Shown: positions 6,385 through 13,494 of the stretch, piece by piece | Numbering within the stretch: position 1 is the stretch's first letter | How the letters are laid out: each line of letters starts with the position of its first letter | Assembly: GCA_036378155.1 (NCBI GenBank) | Contig: DASUXA010000108.1 | Location: forward strand, 1-21,040 | Reading direction: 5' to 3' | Length of the DNA stretch: 21,040 nt | DNA from: DASUXA01 sp036378155 | Lineage (GTDB): Bacteria; Actinomycetota; Actinomycetes; Mycobacteriales; Micromonosporaceae | Made by a program: the position numbers and the translations under genes | The notes under the pieces: model-generated | The model's input: only the letters and a program-made list of their open reading frames with translations | Database searches by the model: none | What the model was told of the DNA's origin: nothing

Positions 6385-7161
6385 TCACGGCGCGGACTGC
6401 CGGGCGAGGGGACGTTCACCTGCCGCCTCCACCTCCAGCAGGCTGACCTCGTGCCGTTCCGCCTCGTACGCGGCGTGACCTCCACGGATTCCGAACAGGC
6501 GCTTCGTCCACAGCAGGTACAGCACCGCCGCGATGTTGATCACGAGCGCGCCGACGCGCAGCCAGGTGACCTTCTCGGTGAGTTCGTAGACCTCGATCGG
6601 CAGTCCGAGCGAGGTCGCCACCACGGCGAAGTACTCGCCCCAACGGCGCAGCAGCCACAAACCCGTACCCTCGATCAACTGCAGCACCGCGTACCCCGCG
6701 AGTCCGACCGCCACCCACAGCAGCGTGCTGGACCGCGCCTGGATCACGGTCTGGATGGTGTGCACGATCGAGGAATTCTCGATGTCCCAGTGCAACTTGT
6801 CGGCGAGCGGTTTGGCGAGCGGCAGGTCCTCGTTGAAGGCGCGGGCGATCGGGTCACGGTCGGCACGGAACCGCCACACCCCGTACGCGGCGAGCAGGAT
6901 CAGCAGGCCGCGGATCCAGCGCTCTGCGCCGAGCAGACGCAGGATGACCGCGTCGCGCAGCGCCCGCCCGCGAATCACCACCGGCGCCTCGTCCGCCGGT
7001 CCGGACCCCCTCGGCGCACCCAGCACGAAGTCTCCGCAGCGCAGGCAGCGCCACGCCTCACCGACCGGGGTCTGCGCGTGCAACTTCGCCCGTAGCGCGT
7101 CCTCGACCGGCGCGTACGTCACGTGACCGCGCCGCCCGCACGCCCGCAGGTTCCAGTCCAT
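6385..7161 (-). CDS. DUF2127 membrane protein with zinc-ribbon-like N-terminus
   Basis: A protein of 258 residues. The first 50 residues contain Cys8, His13, Cys39 and Cys42 (CLRC), arranged as a C-H-CxxC treble-clef or ribbon-like site, which would be cytosolic. The rest is a membrane domain: RGLLILLAAYGVW, LLWVAVGLAGYAVLQLIEGTGLWLLRRWGEYFAVVAT, and LRVGALVINIAAVLYLLW. The segment LIEGTGLWLLRRWGEYF followed by GLPIEVYEL is the characteristic part of DUF2127. Function is unknown. The ATG at 7161 has a good site (GGAAGGGA) 5 bases upstream. It leads the dedA gene by 13 bases. A 16-bp perfect inverted repeat lies 47 bases upstream of the start, so the promoter must lie in the short 7162-7207 stretch or the unit reads through from further upstream. 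Confidence 0.85.
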   Translation of the reverse strand: MDWNLRACGRRGHVTYAPVEDALRAKLHAQTPVGEAWRCLRCGDFVLGAPRGSGPADEAPVVIRGRALRDAVILRLLGAERWIRGLLILLAAYGVWRFRADRDPIARAFNEDLPLAKPLADKLHWDIENSSIVHTIQTVIQARSSTLLWVAVGLAGYAVLQLIEGTGLWLLRRWGEYFAVVATSLGLPIEVYELTEKVTWLRVGALVINIAAVLYLLWTKRLFGIRGGHAAYEAERHEVSLLEVEAAGERPLARQSAP

Positions 7162-7207
7162 CGCCGTCCCTTCCTGACCGCGTGTCTACGGTAGGGGTAC
7201 GACGCAA

Positions 7208-7241
7208 CGCGGGCGGGGCGGACGTGTCCGCCCCGCCCGCG
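7208..7241 (-). terminator. Strong 16-bp perfect hairpin
   Basis: CGCGGGCGGGGCGGAC (7208-7223) pairs perfectly with GTCCGCCCCGCCCGCG (7226-7241), with only two central bases between the arms. It lies downstream of the small acidic gene and upstream of the DUF2127 gene, both on the minus strand, so it most likely ends the former transcript. It is symmetrical enough to act in either direction. Confidence 0.75.
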
Positions 7242-7298
7242 CGAGCGGTCGACCGACCGTCAACCGGGAACCGGACGCTCGGTACCGGAGGGTCGGCG

Positions 7299-7331
7299 GC
7301 GCGAGGCGTCGCCCCGGGCGCGAGGCGTCGC
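7299..7331. repeat. Two direct copies of GCGCGAGGCGTCGC
   Basis: The 14-mer GCGCGAGGCGTCGC occurs at 7299-7312 and again at 7318-7331, a 19-base period. It lies immediately downstream of the small acidic gene on the minus strand and before the strong hairpin. Its role is unknown; it may be slippage-derived or a protein-binding pair. Confidence 0.5.
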
Positions 7332-7358
7332 TCCCAGCACGGCTGTCACACCATCGGG

Positions 7359-7589
7359 CTACCGGTAGTCGTAGCCGTCGTCCAGCTCGACGACCTGCGC
7401 CTGTTCGACCGCGTCCCAGTCGTTGACTTCCAGACCGGGTCGTACCTGTTCCGGGGTGCGACCGGGCGACGCCGGGGTCGCCTGCTCCACCATGTCCGGC
7501 TCGGGCGCCTCGACATCGCGTACCTCGGGTCGCAACCGCTCTTCTTCCTGCTCGGTCAGCTCGGCGAGGTCTTCGTCAGGCTCGGTCAT
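7359..7589 (-). CDS. Small acidic hypothetical protein
   Basis: A very acidic protein of 76 residues with no hydrophobic segment and no Cys. It starts MTEPDEDLAELTEQEEERL and ends VVELDDGYDYR. The ATG at 7589 is chosen because GGGAGG lies 5 bases upstream; longer in-frame extensions lack a site. The composition suggests a mostly disordered cytosolic protein. I recall similar short acidic proteins with a C-terminal EQ-x-VV-x-LD...YR signature in other actinobacteria, but their function is not known to me. It is divergent from fba, sharing a 162-base intergenic region, and ends ahead of a strong hairpin, so it is probably monocistronic. Confidence 0.7.
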   Translation of the reverse strand: MTEPDEDLAELTEQEEERLRPEVRDVEAPEPDMVEQATPASPGRTPEQVRPGLEVNDWDAVEQAQVVELDDGYDYR

Positions 7590-7687
7590 TGCTGCCTCCC
7601 GCGACGTCCGGTGTCCTACGCTACGGCTTGGGCCGGCGACCCGCACCTCGCGCGTGTCCACGATTAGCTCGGTCAGCAGGGGTGCGG

Positions 7688-7735
7688 GATACTTCCGGCG
7701 AGGACAGCGCGGTCCACACCGCTACTCACCGTGAG
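7688..7735 (+). promoter_or_regulatory. fba upstream region: weak -10 and CTCAC-GTGAG palindrome
   Basis: GATACT at 7688-7693 is a possible -10, with only a poor -35 (TTAGCT) 18 bases before it. Immediately ahead of the fba ribosome binding site is the palindrome CTCAC-C-GTGAG (7725-7735). GTGAG/CTCAC arms also occur upstream of the DUF3151 gene at 10774-10789. The region also has to hold the promoter of the divergent small acidic gene, which I could not place. Confidence 0.3.
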
Positions 7736-7751
7736 CCAAGGAGCGCCACAC

Positions 7752-8777
<1,026 letters not shown>

Positions 8778-8780
8778 GGC

Positions 8781-8878
8781 TGGGGTCGGGGGCTGCCACG
8801 CCGCTCTGGGGGTCGGGGCCCGGCGCGCCGGGAAGCGCGTCAAGCTTGATCGCTTCCCGGCGCATCCGGGCCCCGACC
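8781..8878. repeat. Long intergenic hairpin element, copy 1 (after fba)
   Basis: The main hairpin runs 8811-8878. The arms start GGTCGGGGCCCGG and end CCGGGCCCCGACC, continue through CGCCGGGAAGCG / CGCTTCCCGGCG with about one small bulge, and enclose a loop that contains the palindrome TCAAGCTTGA. A preceding stretch (8781-8810, TGGGGTCGGGGG..CCGCTCTGGG) matches the element after purA almost base for base. It begins 3 bases after the fba stop and ends 32 bases before the stop of the convergent DUF6461 gene, so it probably terminates both transcripts. Confidence 0.8.
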
Positions 8879-8910
8879 TTGTACGTCGGCGATCGCAGTC
8901 CGTACAGCGC

Positions 8911-9450
8911 TTAGCGGAGGGGTGGGAGGGCGAAGGCGCGTTGGGGGGCGGATAGCCAGGCGGGGTCGACGCGGACGCCGGTGACGCGTTCGAGCAGCTC
9001 CATCGCGCAGGGTTCGGCGGCGTCGAGACCGAACGGCAGACCGGTCAGGTACGGGTCGAGGCACCGGGCGTCGCAACCGTCCTTCGGACGCTCGTCGAGC
9101 AGCGGATCGAACCCGGACAGCAGCACCCCGTCCGCCGCGTAGATGAACCGCATGACCGCGTTCACGTTGCGGTAGAAGCTGACGACCTGCCCGCCGCGGG
9201 ACAGCGGTACCGCCGTGTCGTCCTCGTTGGCGCGCCAGCCGTTGTTCTCGGCGACCAGGACACCGGGCCCCACCTGCCCGATCTGTACCCACTGCGGAGT
9301 CTCCGGGATCCAGAAGCACTCGTCGAAGGTGCGGTGTTCGCAGCGCCCCGGATCGCCGCCCAGACGCCTGATCACGTCGTCCTCGGCGATGCCGAGCACC
9401 ACCGTGAACGCGTAGGCCTCCCACGCCTCGACCCAGCCGTACCCGTTCAC
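8911..9450 (-). CDS. DUF6461-like protein coupled to the LOG-family gene
   Basis: A cytosolic protein of 179 residues with no membrane segment. Features that fit DUF6461 are VIRRLGGD at 26-33, VLVAENNGWR at 64-73, SFYRNVNAV at 91-99 and YAADGVLLSGFDP at 104-116. The N-terminus is GYGWVEAWEAYAFTVVLG. Function is unknown; I assign the family from pattern memory, not from a search. The GTG start at 9450 overlaps the LOG gene stop as GTGA (4 bases), so the two proteins are almost certainly translated in a coupled way and may work together. The C-terminal part ends PQRAFALPPLR. Transcription ends at the hairpin element shared with fba. Confidence 0.75.
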   Translation of the reverse strand: MNGYGWVEAWEAYAFTVVLGIAEDDVIRRLGGDPGRCEHRTFDECFWIPETPQWVQIGQVGPGVLVAENNGWRANEDDTAVPLSRGGQVVSFYRNVNAVMRFIYAADGVLLSGFDPLLDERPKDGCDARCLDPYLTGLPFGLDAAEPCAMELLERVTGVRVDPAWLSAPQRAFALPPLR

Positions 9451-10628
9451 GTGTCCACCAGCAGAGCCACCGCCTCCGCGACGTCGTCCGTGACATGGAC
9501 CAGATCCGCCAGGCCGCCGCCCGGCGAGCCGCTGAGCAGTTGCTTCAGCAGCGCCGGTACCGGCAGCGTACCCGTCCAGAACTGCCGGTCCAGGAAAATG
9601 AACGGACCACTCGAGCCATCGGTCACGTAGTAGGCCTTCGTCGCGGCCTGGAACACCTCTTGGACGGTACCCGCCCGACCGGCGGCGAAGACGATGCCGC
9701 CACGGGACAGCCGCAGGATGGTGTCCTCGCGGATCGCGTTCGAGAAGTACTTGGCGATGCCGGCGGCGAACAGGTTCGCCGGCTCGTGCCCGTACAGCCA
9801 GGTCGGGATCGCCAGACCGCCCCGGCGCGACCACAGCACGTCCTCGTTCACCGGGTACCGGTCGCGAACGGTGAGCGCCGCGCGGGTGTACGGGTCGTGG
9901 TCACGGAAGTCGGGTGCCGTCGCGAGCACGTCGATCGCGGCGGTCAGCTCGTCCAACTCGTACGTGGACAGGTAAGCGCCGAGGTTCGCGGCTTCCATGA
10001 CCCCCGGTCCGCCGCCGGTGACGACGAGCCGACCGGCCCGCGCCAGTTGCCAACCGAGGGTGGCGGCGAGCCGGTAGCTGACCGAGCCGCGCGGTACCGC
10101 GTGTCCGCCCATCACGCCCACCACGCGTGTGGCACCGTACGTGGCGTTCCACTCGTCGGTCGCGTCGACCAGCGCGTCGTCGATGCCGCTGTCGTGCAGC
10201 CGTTGGGCGAGCGCTTCGCGGATCTCGGGCAGTGCCGCGCCGTGTGCCAGGAAGTGCTGGTACACCGCCGTGTCGTACATGCCGGCGAAGCCGTGCTCGG
10301 CGAAGCCGGCGGCGAGGTCCTCCGGGGTGTACAGCCGCGACGGGTGGGTCGGATAGGGCACGTCGGTGAATGCCGGTACCAGGTCGGCACCGCGCCGGAC
10401 CAGGTCCGCCGCGACGTCGACGGACGCGAACCGGCAGCCCACGAACAGCGTTCCGGTGACGTCCACGGCGTCGAGATCGGGCGGGTCGATGTCGAGGTGT
10501 ACGCCCTGGATGGTCAGCCCGGCGAGGCTGCCGGCAGCGAGGTGCGCGTCGAACTCGGCGCGGGACTCGATCTCGGTGGGGCTGCCGTCGTGCGGGGCGA
10601 TCACGGTCATCGGAGGGGGAGAGGACAC
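9447..10628 (-). CDS. Large LOG-family (lysine-decarboxylase-like Rossmann) protein
   Basis: The protein is 393 residues, longer than typical LOG phosphoribohydrolases (about 180-220) because of an N-terminal domain of roughly 160 residues. The Rossmann part begins VVGVMGGHAVPRGS. It has GGGPGVMEAANLGAYL (about residues 195-210), the nucleotide-phosphate loop, and AGRAGTVQE (about 316-324) at the place of the family PGGxGTxxE motif. The GT and Glu are kept but Pro is Ala and the second Gly is Arg. LOG enzymes release free bases from nucleoside 5'-monophosphates (cytokinin activation); whether this variant does so is open. GTG 10628 is chosen because AGGA lies 7 bases upstream; ATG 10610 has only a pyrimidine-rich leader. 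The 5' leader contains a strong hairpin, and a CRP-like palindrome lies next to the promoter. Confidence 0.85.
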   Translation of the reverse strand: MSSPPPMTVIAPHDGSPTEIESRAEFDAHLAAGSLAGLTIQGVHLDIDPPDLDAVDVTGTLFVGCRFASVDVAADLVRRGADLVPAFTDVPYPTHPSRLYTPEDLAAGFAEHGFAGMYDTAVYQHFLAHGAALPEIREALAQRLHDSGIDDALVDATDEWNATYGATRVVGVMGGHAVPRGSVSYRLAATLGWQLARAGRLVVTGGGPGVMEAANLGAYLSTYELDELTAAIDVLATAPDFRDHDPYTRAALTVRDRYPVNEDVLWSRRGGLAIPTWLYGHEPANLFAAGIAKYFSNAIREDTILRLSRGGIVFAAGRAGTVQEVFQAATKAYYVTDGSSGPFIFLDRQFWTGTLPVPALLKQLLSGSPGGGLADLVHVTDDVAEAVALLVDT

Positions 10629-10671
10629 GAGGTCATCCTGCCCTGTCGGGACAACGCGCACGAGCAGGGAA

Positions 10672-10700
10672 GGAGCCCGACGGCTGCGCCGTCGGGCTCC
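10672..10700 (-). promoter_or_regulatory. Perfect 13-bp hairpin in the LOG-gene leader (possible attenuator)
   Basis: GGAGCCCGACGGC (10672-10684) and GCCGTCGGGCTCC (10688-10700) pair perfectly around a 3-base loop. Read on the minus strand it is followed by TTCCCT. It lies between the predicted LOG promoter (about 10734-10762) and its start at 10628, and upstream of the divergent DUF3151 gene, so it is not at the end of any gene here. A further CCTGC/GCAGG pairing could cover the AGGA ribosome binding site. This arrangement is compatible with attenuation. Confidence 0.45.
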
Positions 10701-10733
10701 CCAACCGGGTCCTGGGGAGGCTCCGGAGTTTCA

Positions 10734-10762
10734 TTTATACGCCTCGCTGTGACATCAGTCAC
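10734..10762 (-). promoter_or_regulatory. Candidate promoter of the LOG-DUF6461 operon
   Basis: On the minus strand GTGACT (10762-10757) is followed by a 17-base spacer and TATAAA (10739-10734). TATAAA stands out in this GC-rich window. Initiation near 10727 would give a leader of about 100 bases containing the 13-bp hairpin. The -35 lies within the CRP-like palindrome. Confidence 0.45.
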
Positions 10763-10763
10763 C
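10748..10763. promoter_or_regulatory. CRP/GlxR-like palindrome
   Basis: TGTGACATCAGTCACC matches the CRP-family consensus TGTGA-N6-TCACA at 9 of 10 specified bases. It lies between the divergent LOG and DUF3151 genes, over the -35 region of the LOG promoter. Confidence 0.5.
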
Positions 10764-10773
10764 AGCCGAGCGC

Positions 10774-10789
10774 GTGAGCAACGACTCAC
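10774..10789. promoter_or_regulatory. GTGAG-N6-CTCAC palindrome upstream of DUF3151
   Basis: GTGAG (10774-10778), 6 bases, CTCAC (10785-10789) form a perfect 5+6+5 inverted repeat, 10 bases beyond the CRP-like site. It could be an operator for the DUF3151 gene. No clear plus-strand -10/-35 pair is visible here. Confidence 0.35.
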
Positions 10790-10833
10790 CTTTTCAGTCA
10801 CCCACGGCGCGAGGCGGGCGGTTGAATGACGGG

Positions 10834-11253
10834 ATGCGAAACCTGCTGCCCGAGCCTCCCGCCACGTTGCTGCCGGCGAACCCGGACGCCGAGGCCGCGC
10901 TGGCCGCCTCCGGTCGCGACGTGGTGCACGTCGGCGACGTCGCCGCGCGCTACCCGAACTACAGCGCGGCGTGGGCGGAGCTCGCCCAGTTGGCGCTCGC
11001 CCGGGGAGACGACGTCACCGCGTACGCCTACGCCCGCACCGGATACCACCGGGGTCTCGACCAGCTACGCGCCAACGGTTGGAAGGGACACGGGCCGGTA
11101 CCGTGGTCGCACCAGCCGAACCGCGGTTTTCTGCGCTGCCTGCACGCGCTGGCACTGGCTGCCGACCGGATCGGGGAGTCGGACGAAGCCGCGCGGTGCG
11201 CGCAGTTCCTGCGCGACTGCGACCCGCGGGCGGCGGACGCGCTGACCGGCTGA
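10834..11253 (+). CDS. DUF3151 family protein
   Basis: A soluble protein of 139 residues. The N-terminus MRNLLPEPPATLLP and the segment ARTGYHRGLDQLRANGWKG, followed by HGPVPWSHQPNRGFLRCL, are the recognisable DUF3151 signature. The helical middle (WAELAQLALARGDDVTAYAYART) is TPR-like. Function is unknown. The ATG at 10834 gives the conserved N-terminus but has only a weak purine stretch before it. TTG 10822, four codons earlier, has GAGG 7 bases upstream and may be the true start. The gene is conserved near fba and purA in actinobacteria as I recall, which suggests a housekeeping role. It ends only one base from the stop of the convergent ParA-like gene, leaving no room for a terminator between them. 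Confidence 0.88.
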   Translation: MRNLLPEPPATLLPANPDAEAALAASGRDVVHVGDVAARYPNYSAAWAELAQLALARGDDVTAYAYARTGYHRGLDQLRANGWKGHGPVPWSHQPNRGFLRCLHALALAADRIGESDEAARCAQFLRDCDPRAADALTG

Positions 11254-11254
11254 C

Positions 11255-12427
11255 CTACAGACCGTCCGCGACCGCTGCCGCGATACGGAGCCACGCCTCC
11301 TTCGAGGCGGCGGACAGTTCGCCGTACCGGATCGGCTCACCGGAGTCGATCAGCCGCTCGTACGGCGCGAGCAGCACCGCGCGGGTACGAGCCGCGAAAT
11401 GCCGCCGGATCGCGGGCAGGTCGATGTCCTTGCGGATCGGCGGCATCGACACGACGGTGACCGCCTCACGGACGAGCTGCTGCCGACCGGACTGTTCGAG
11501 ATGGTCGAGCATGCGCGCCGCCGTCTCCGCCGAGTCGTTGCGCGCCGACATGGTGACCACGAGCTGGTCGGTGGCGTCGATCGCCGCCTGCCAGTTCGCG
11601 GCGCGCACGTTGTTGCCGGTGTCCACCACGATCAGCTTGTAGAACCGGCTGACCACCTCGCGGATGTCGCCGAACGCGGCGGCGGTCAGCATCTCGCCGG
11701 CAGTCGCCGACTCGTCGGAGGCGAGCACGTCGAACATGCCCTCGCCCTGGGCGCGGACGTACTGCGACAGGTCGCCGACCCGACCACCGGCGCCCTGGAA
11801 ATGGTGCAGGTCGCGGAGCAGGTCCCGGACGGTGCGCGAATGGAAGTCCTGCTGCGCGCGCATCCCCAGGGTGCCCTGGGTTTCGTTGTTGTCCCAGGCC
11901 AACACGTACCCGCCGCGCTTCTGACCGAACGTCATCGCCAGCAGCAGGACCGCGACCGTCTTGCCCGCCCCGCCCTTCGGGTTCACCACGGTCACCTGAC
12001 GCAGCCCGCCGAAGTTGCGCCGCACCACCTCGACGTCGTGGCGCACCCGCCGCTCGTGCGCGCTCGGCGGCAGCTTGACCAGCCCGAGGGTGCCTCGCCG
12101 TACCGCGCCGCGCAGACCCATCGTCGCCACGGTTTCCGCCGGTTTCGCCGCGCGTCGCCGGGCGAACTCCTCCGCGGTCGGTACCGGAGGTTCCGGCGCC
12201 CAGACCGGTTCCGACTGCGACGGGTACCGCGACGGTTGCACCGGCGCGCGGACCGGCTCGGGTCCCGTCGGCATGGTGTCGTCGGCGGGGCGACGGGCCG
12301 GCGGAATGTACAGCGGAGGTTCGTGCCACGCCGAGGTCGCCTCCGCGTGGTCCGGCGCACCGCGTTCCGCCACCACCTCGTCCGGCGGCCAGAACCCGTC
12401 CTCGTCGTCGCGGGCATCGTCGTACAC
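11255..12427 (-). CDS. MinD/ParA-like P-loop ATPase with Pro-rich N-terminal region
   Basis: A protein of 390 residues. The first 110 or so are acidic and proline-rich (WHEPPLYIPPARRPADD, SRYPSQSEPVWAPEPPVPT) and probably disordered. The ATPase domain follows: deviant Walker A NPKGGAGKT at 149-157 with both signature lysines (Lys151, Lys156), a switch I-type Asp179 in AWDNNETQGTLGMR, and Walker B LIVVDTGNN with Asp249. No partner ParB or parS-like sequence is seen, and the Pro-rich leader plus single gene resembles the orphan MinD/ParA proteins of actinobacteria, including those linked to type VII secretion, more than chromosome-segregation ParA. GTG 12427 has GGAGGAG 6 bases upstream. It starts 33 bases after the pseudo-lipid-kinase gene, so the two form an operon divergent from purA. 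Confidence 0.88.
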   Translation of the reverse strand: MYDDARDDEDGFWPPDEVVAERGAPDHAEATSAWHEPPLYIPPARRPADDTMPTGPEPVRAPVQPSRYPSQSEPVWAPEPPVPTAEEFARRRAAKPAETVATMGLRGAVRRGTLGLVKLPPSAHERRVRHDVEVVRRNFGGLRQVTVVNPKGGAGKTVAVLLLAMTFGQKRGGYVLAWDNNETQGTLGMRAQQDFHSRTVRDLLRDLHHFQGAGGRVGDLSQYVRAQGEGMFDVLASDESATAGEMLTAAAFGDIREVVSRFYKLIVVDTGNNVRAANWQAAIDATDQLVVTMSARNDSAETAARMLDHLEQSGRQQLVREAVTVVSMPPIRKDIDLPAIRRHFAARTRAVLLAPYERLIDSGEPIRYGELSAASKEAWLRIAAAVADGL

Positions 12428-12460
12428 CGCTGTCTCCTCCCCCCACCTGCCACGCTCAGG

Positions 12461-13393
12461 CTACGAGGTGAAGACCGCCCACGCGCCCCGCTCCATCCAC
12501 CAACTCCGCTTGCGTCCCAGTTCGGCGGCGACCCCGTCGTCGGCGTACCGCGTCTCGGCACGCGGCGTGACCGCGACCGCCCGCCCCGTGTACCGGCGCA
12601 CCTCGATCAGCGGCGGCTTGCGCCGCAGCAGACCGTTCCGGGGCTTCGCCAGCAGTACCGCCACGTCGAGCGTGCCGTCCGTCGGGTCGGCGGCGGGTGT
12701 CATCGGGATGTCGTCCAGCCGGGCGTACCCGTTGCCGTTGGACACCGCGCACGCCAGCAGCGGCTCCCTGCCGTCGCTGAGCACCGTGTCGTCCACCTCG
12801 ACGACGCCGTGCCAGGGCACCGGGGCGCCGTCGTCGGACACGCCGCCGAGCAGGACCCCGTGCAACGTCACCGACCCGCCGTCGTTGCGCAGCAGGTCGA
12901 CCCGGCGGCTGTGCCCACCCAGTACCGCCTTGGCGACCTCCACCGGTTCGACGGGCAATCCGAGCAGCCGGACCAGCGGCGGAACACCCGGCGTGAGCGG
13001 CAGCACCCCGATCGGGGGCAGGTCGGGAACGGTACGGGTGCGGTCCAGGTCGGCGGGGCGGCGGCTCGGTGGCGGGGCGTACCGACGCACCATGCGGCGC
13101 AGCACAGCGCGGATCTCGCCGTCGCTCGCCGCCGCCACCACCAGCGCCGGGCACTCGGAGCCGCCGGGCCAGGTCAGTTCGTCCGCCCTCGCCGGACCGT
13201 CCAGCCTCGCGACCACCGCGTCGATGTCGGCGTCCGAATTCGCGGTGACCGTCTCGACTGTCACGCCCTCGGCAGCGAGCGCGTCACGGCACGCCAGCAC
13301 CGGTACCCGGGGCGGGGCGCAGGCACCGCCGTCGCCGCAGCCGCACCCGGCTTCCGCGCCGTCGCCGAGCGACAGCAGTACGACCTCGCGCAC
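12461..13393 (-). CDS. Diacylglycerol-kinase-like protein with degenerate active site
   Basis: A protein of 310 residues whose order of segments follows the DAGK/lipid kinase fold: an N-terminal Rossmann-like half with RDALAAEGVTVETVTANSDADIDAVV, then the PIGVLPL strand and LLGLPVEPVEVAKAVLGG, and a C-terminal half with SNGNGYARLDDIPMTPAADP followed by DGTLDVAVLLAKP. The catalytic elements are missing or altered. The GGDGT loop position reads AASDGE, the PLGTxNDfAR strand reads PLTPGVPPLVRLLG, and the late DGE reads DDGV. It may be a pseudokinase or bind a different ligand. Near the N-terminus is a Cys/Gly cluster (AGCGCGDGGACAPP) that could bind metal. The GTG start has AGGAGG 8 bases upstream. 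It leads the ParA-like gene by 33 bases and diverges from purA. Confidence 0.65.
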   Translation of the reverse strand: MREVVLLSLGDGAEAGCGCGDGGACAPPRVPVLACRDALAAEGVTVETVTANSDADIDAVVARLDGPARADELTWPGGSECPALVVAAASDGEIRAVLRRMVRRYAPPPSRRPADLDRTRTVPDLPPIGVLPLTPGVPPLVRLLGLPVEPVEVAKAVLGGHSRRVDLLRNDGGSVTLHGVLLGGVSDDGAPVPWHGVVEVDDTVLSDGREPLLACAVSNGNGYARLDDIPMTPAADPTDGTLDVAVLLAKPRNGLLRRKPPLIEVRRYTGRAVAVTPRAETRYADDGVAAELGRKRSWWMERGAWAVFTS

Positions 13394-13433
13394 CGTTCCG
13401 GCCTCCTGAGATTCACGCAGCGTTTTCCCTTGT

Positions 13434-13439
13434 TAGCCT
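13434..13439 (+). promoter_or_regulatory. Candidate purA -10 element
   Basis: TAGCCT at 13434-13439 in the 101-base divergent region is the best TAnnnT match on the plus strand. Initiation near 13446 would give a leader of about 50 bases. The hexamer 17 bases upstream (ATTCAC) is a poor -35. The opposite-strand promoter must share this short space. Confidence 0.3.
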
Positions 13440-13494
13440 GACACCCCGGGGTGGGCCGCGGTCACGGCACCCGGGCCCCGGGAGGCGAGAGAAG

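Noticed and set aside
5601..6446. A plus-strand open frame opposite dedA
   Set aside because: It is rich in Asp, Arg, His and Gln with no domain; the minus strand encodes a convincing DedA protein.
7731..7751. Upstream GTG start for fba
   Set aside because: There is no ribosome binding site before it, and the AAGGAG lies between it and the ATG at 7752. Residue numbering from the ATG also places the catalytic Asp95/His96 where the family has them.
8911..9834. A 307-residue version of the DUF6461-type protein
   Set aside because: The upstream part is a shadow of the LOG gene; the GTG at 9450 overlapping the LOG stop is the natural start.
11255..12427. Chromosome-partitioning ParA
   Set aside because: No ParB or parS-like sites are nearby, and the Pro-rich leader is atypical, so only the general MinD/ParA-like call is kept.
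11399..13441. A long plus-strand open frame opposite the ParA-like and lipid-kinase-like genes
   Set aside because: The opposite strand has P-loop motifs, good ribosome binding sites and proper gene spacing; this frame has none.
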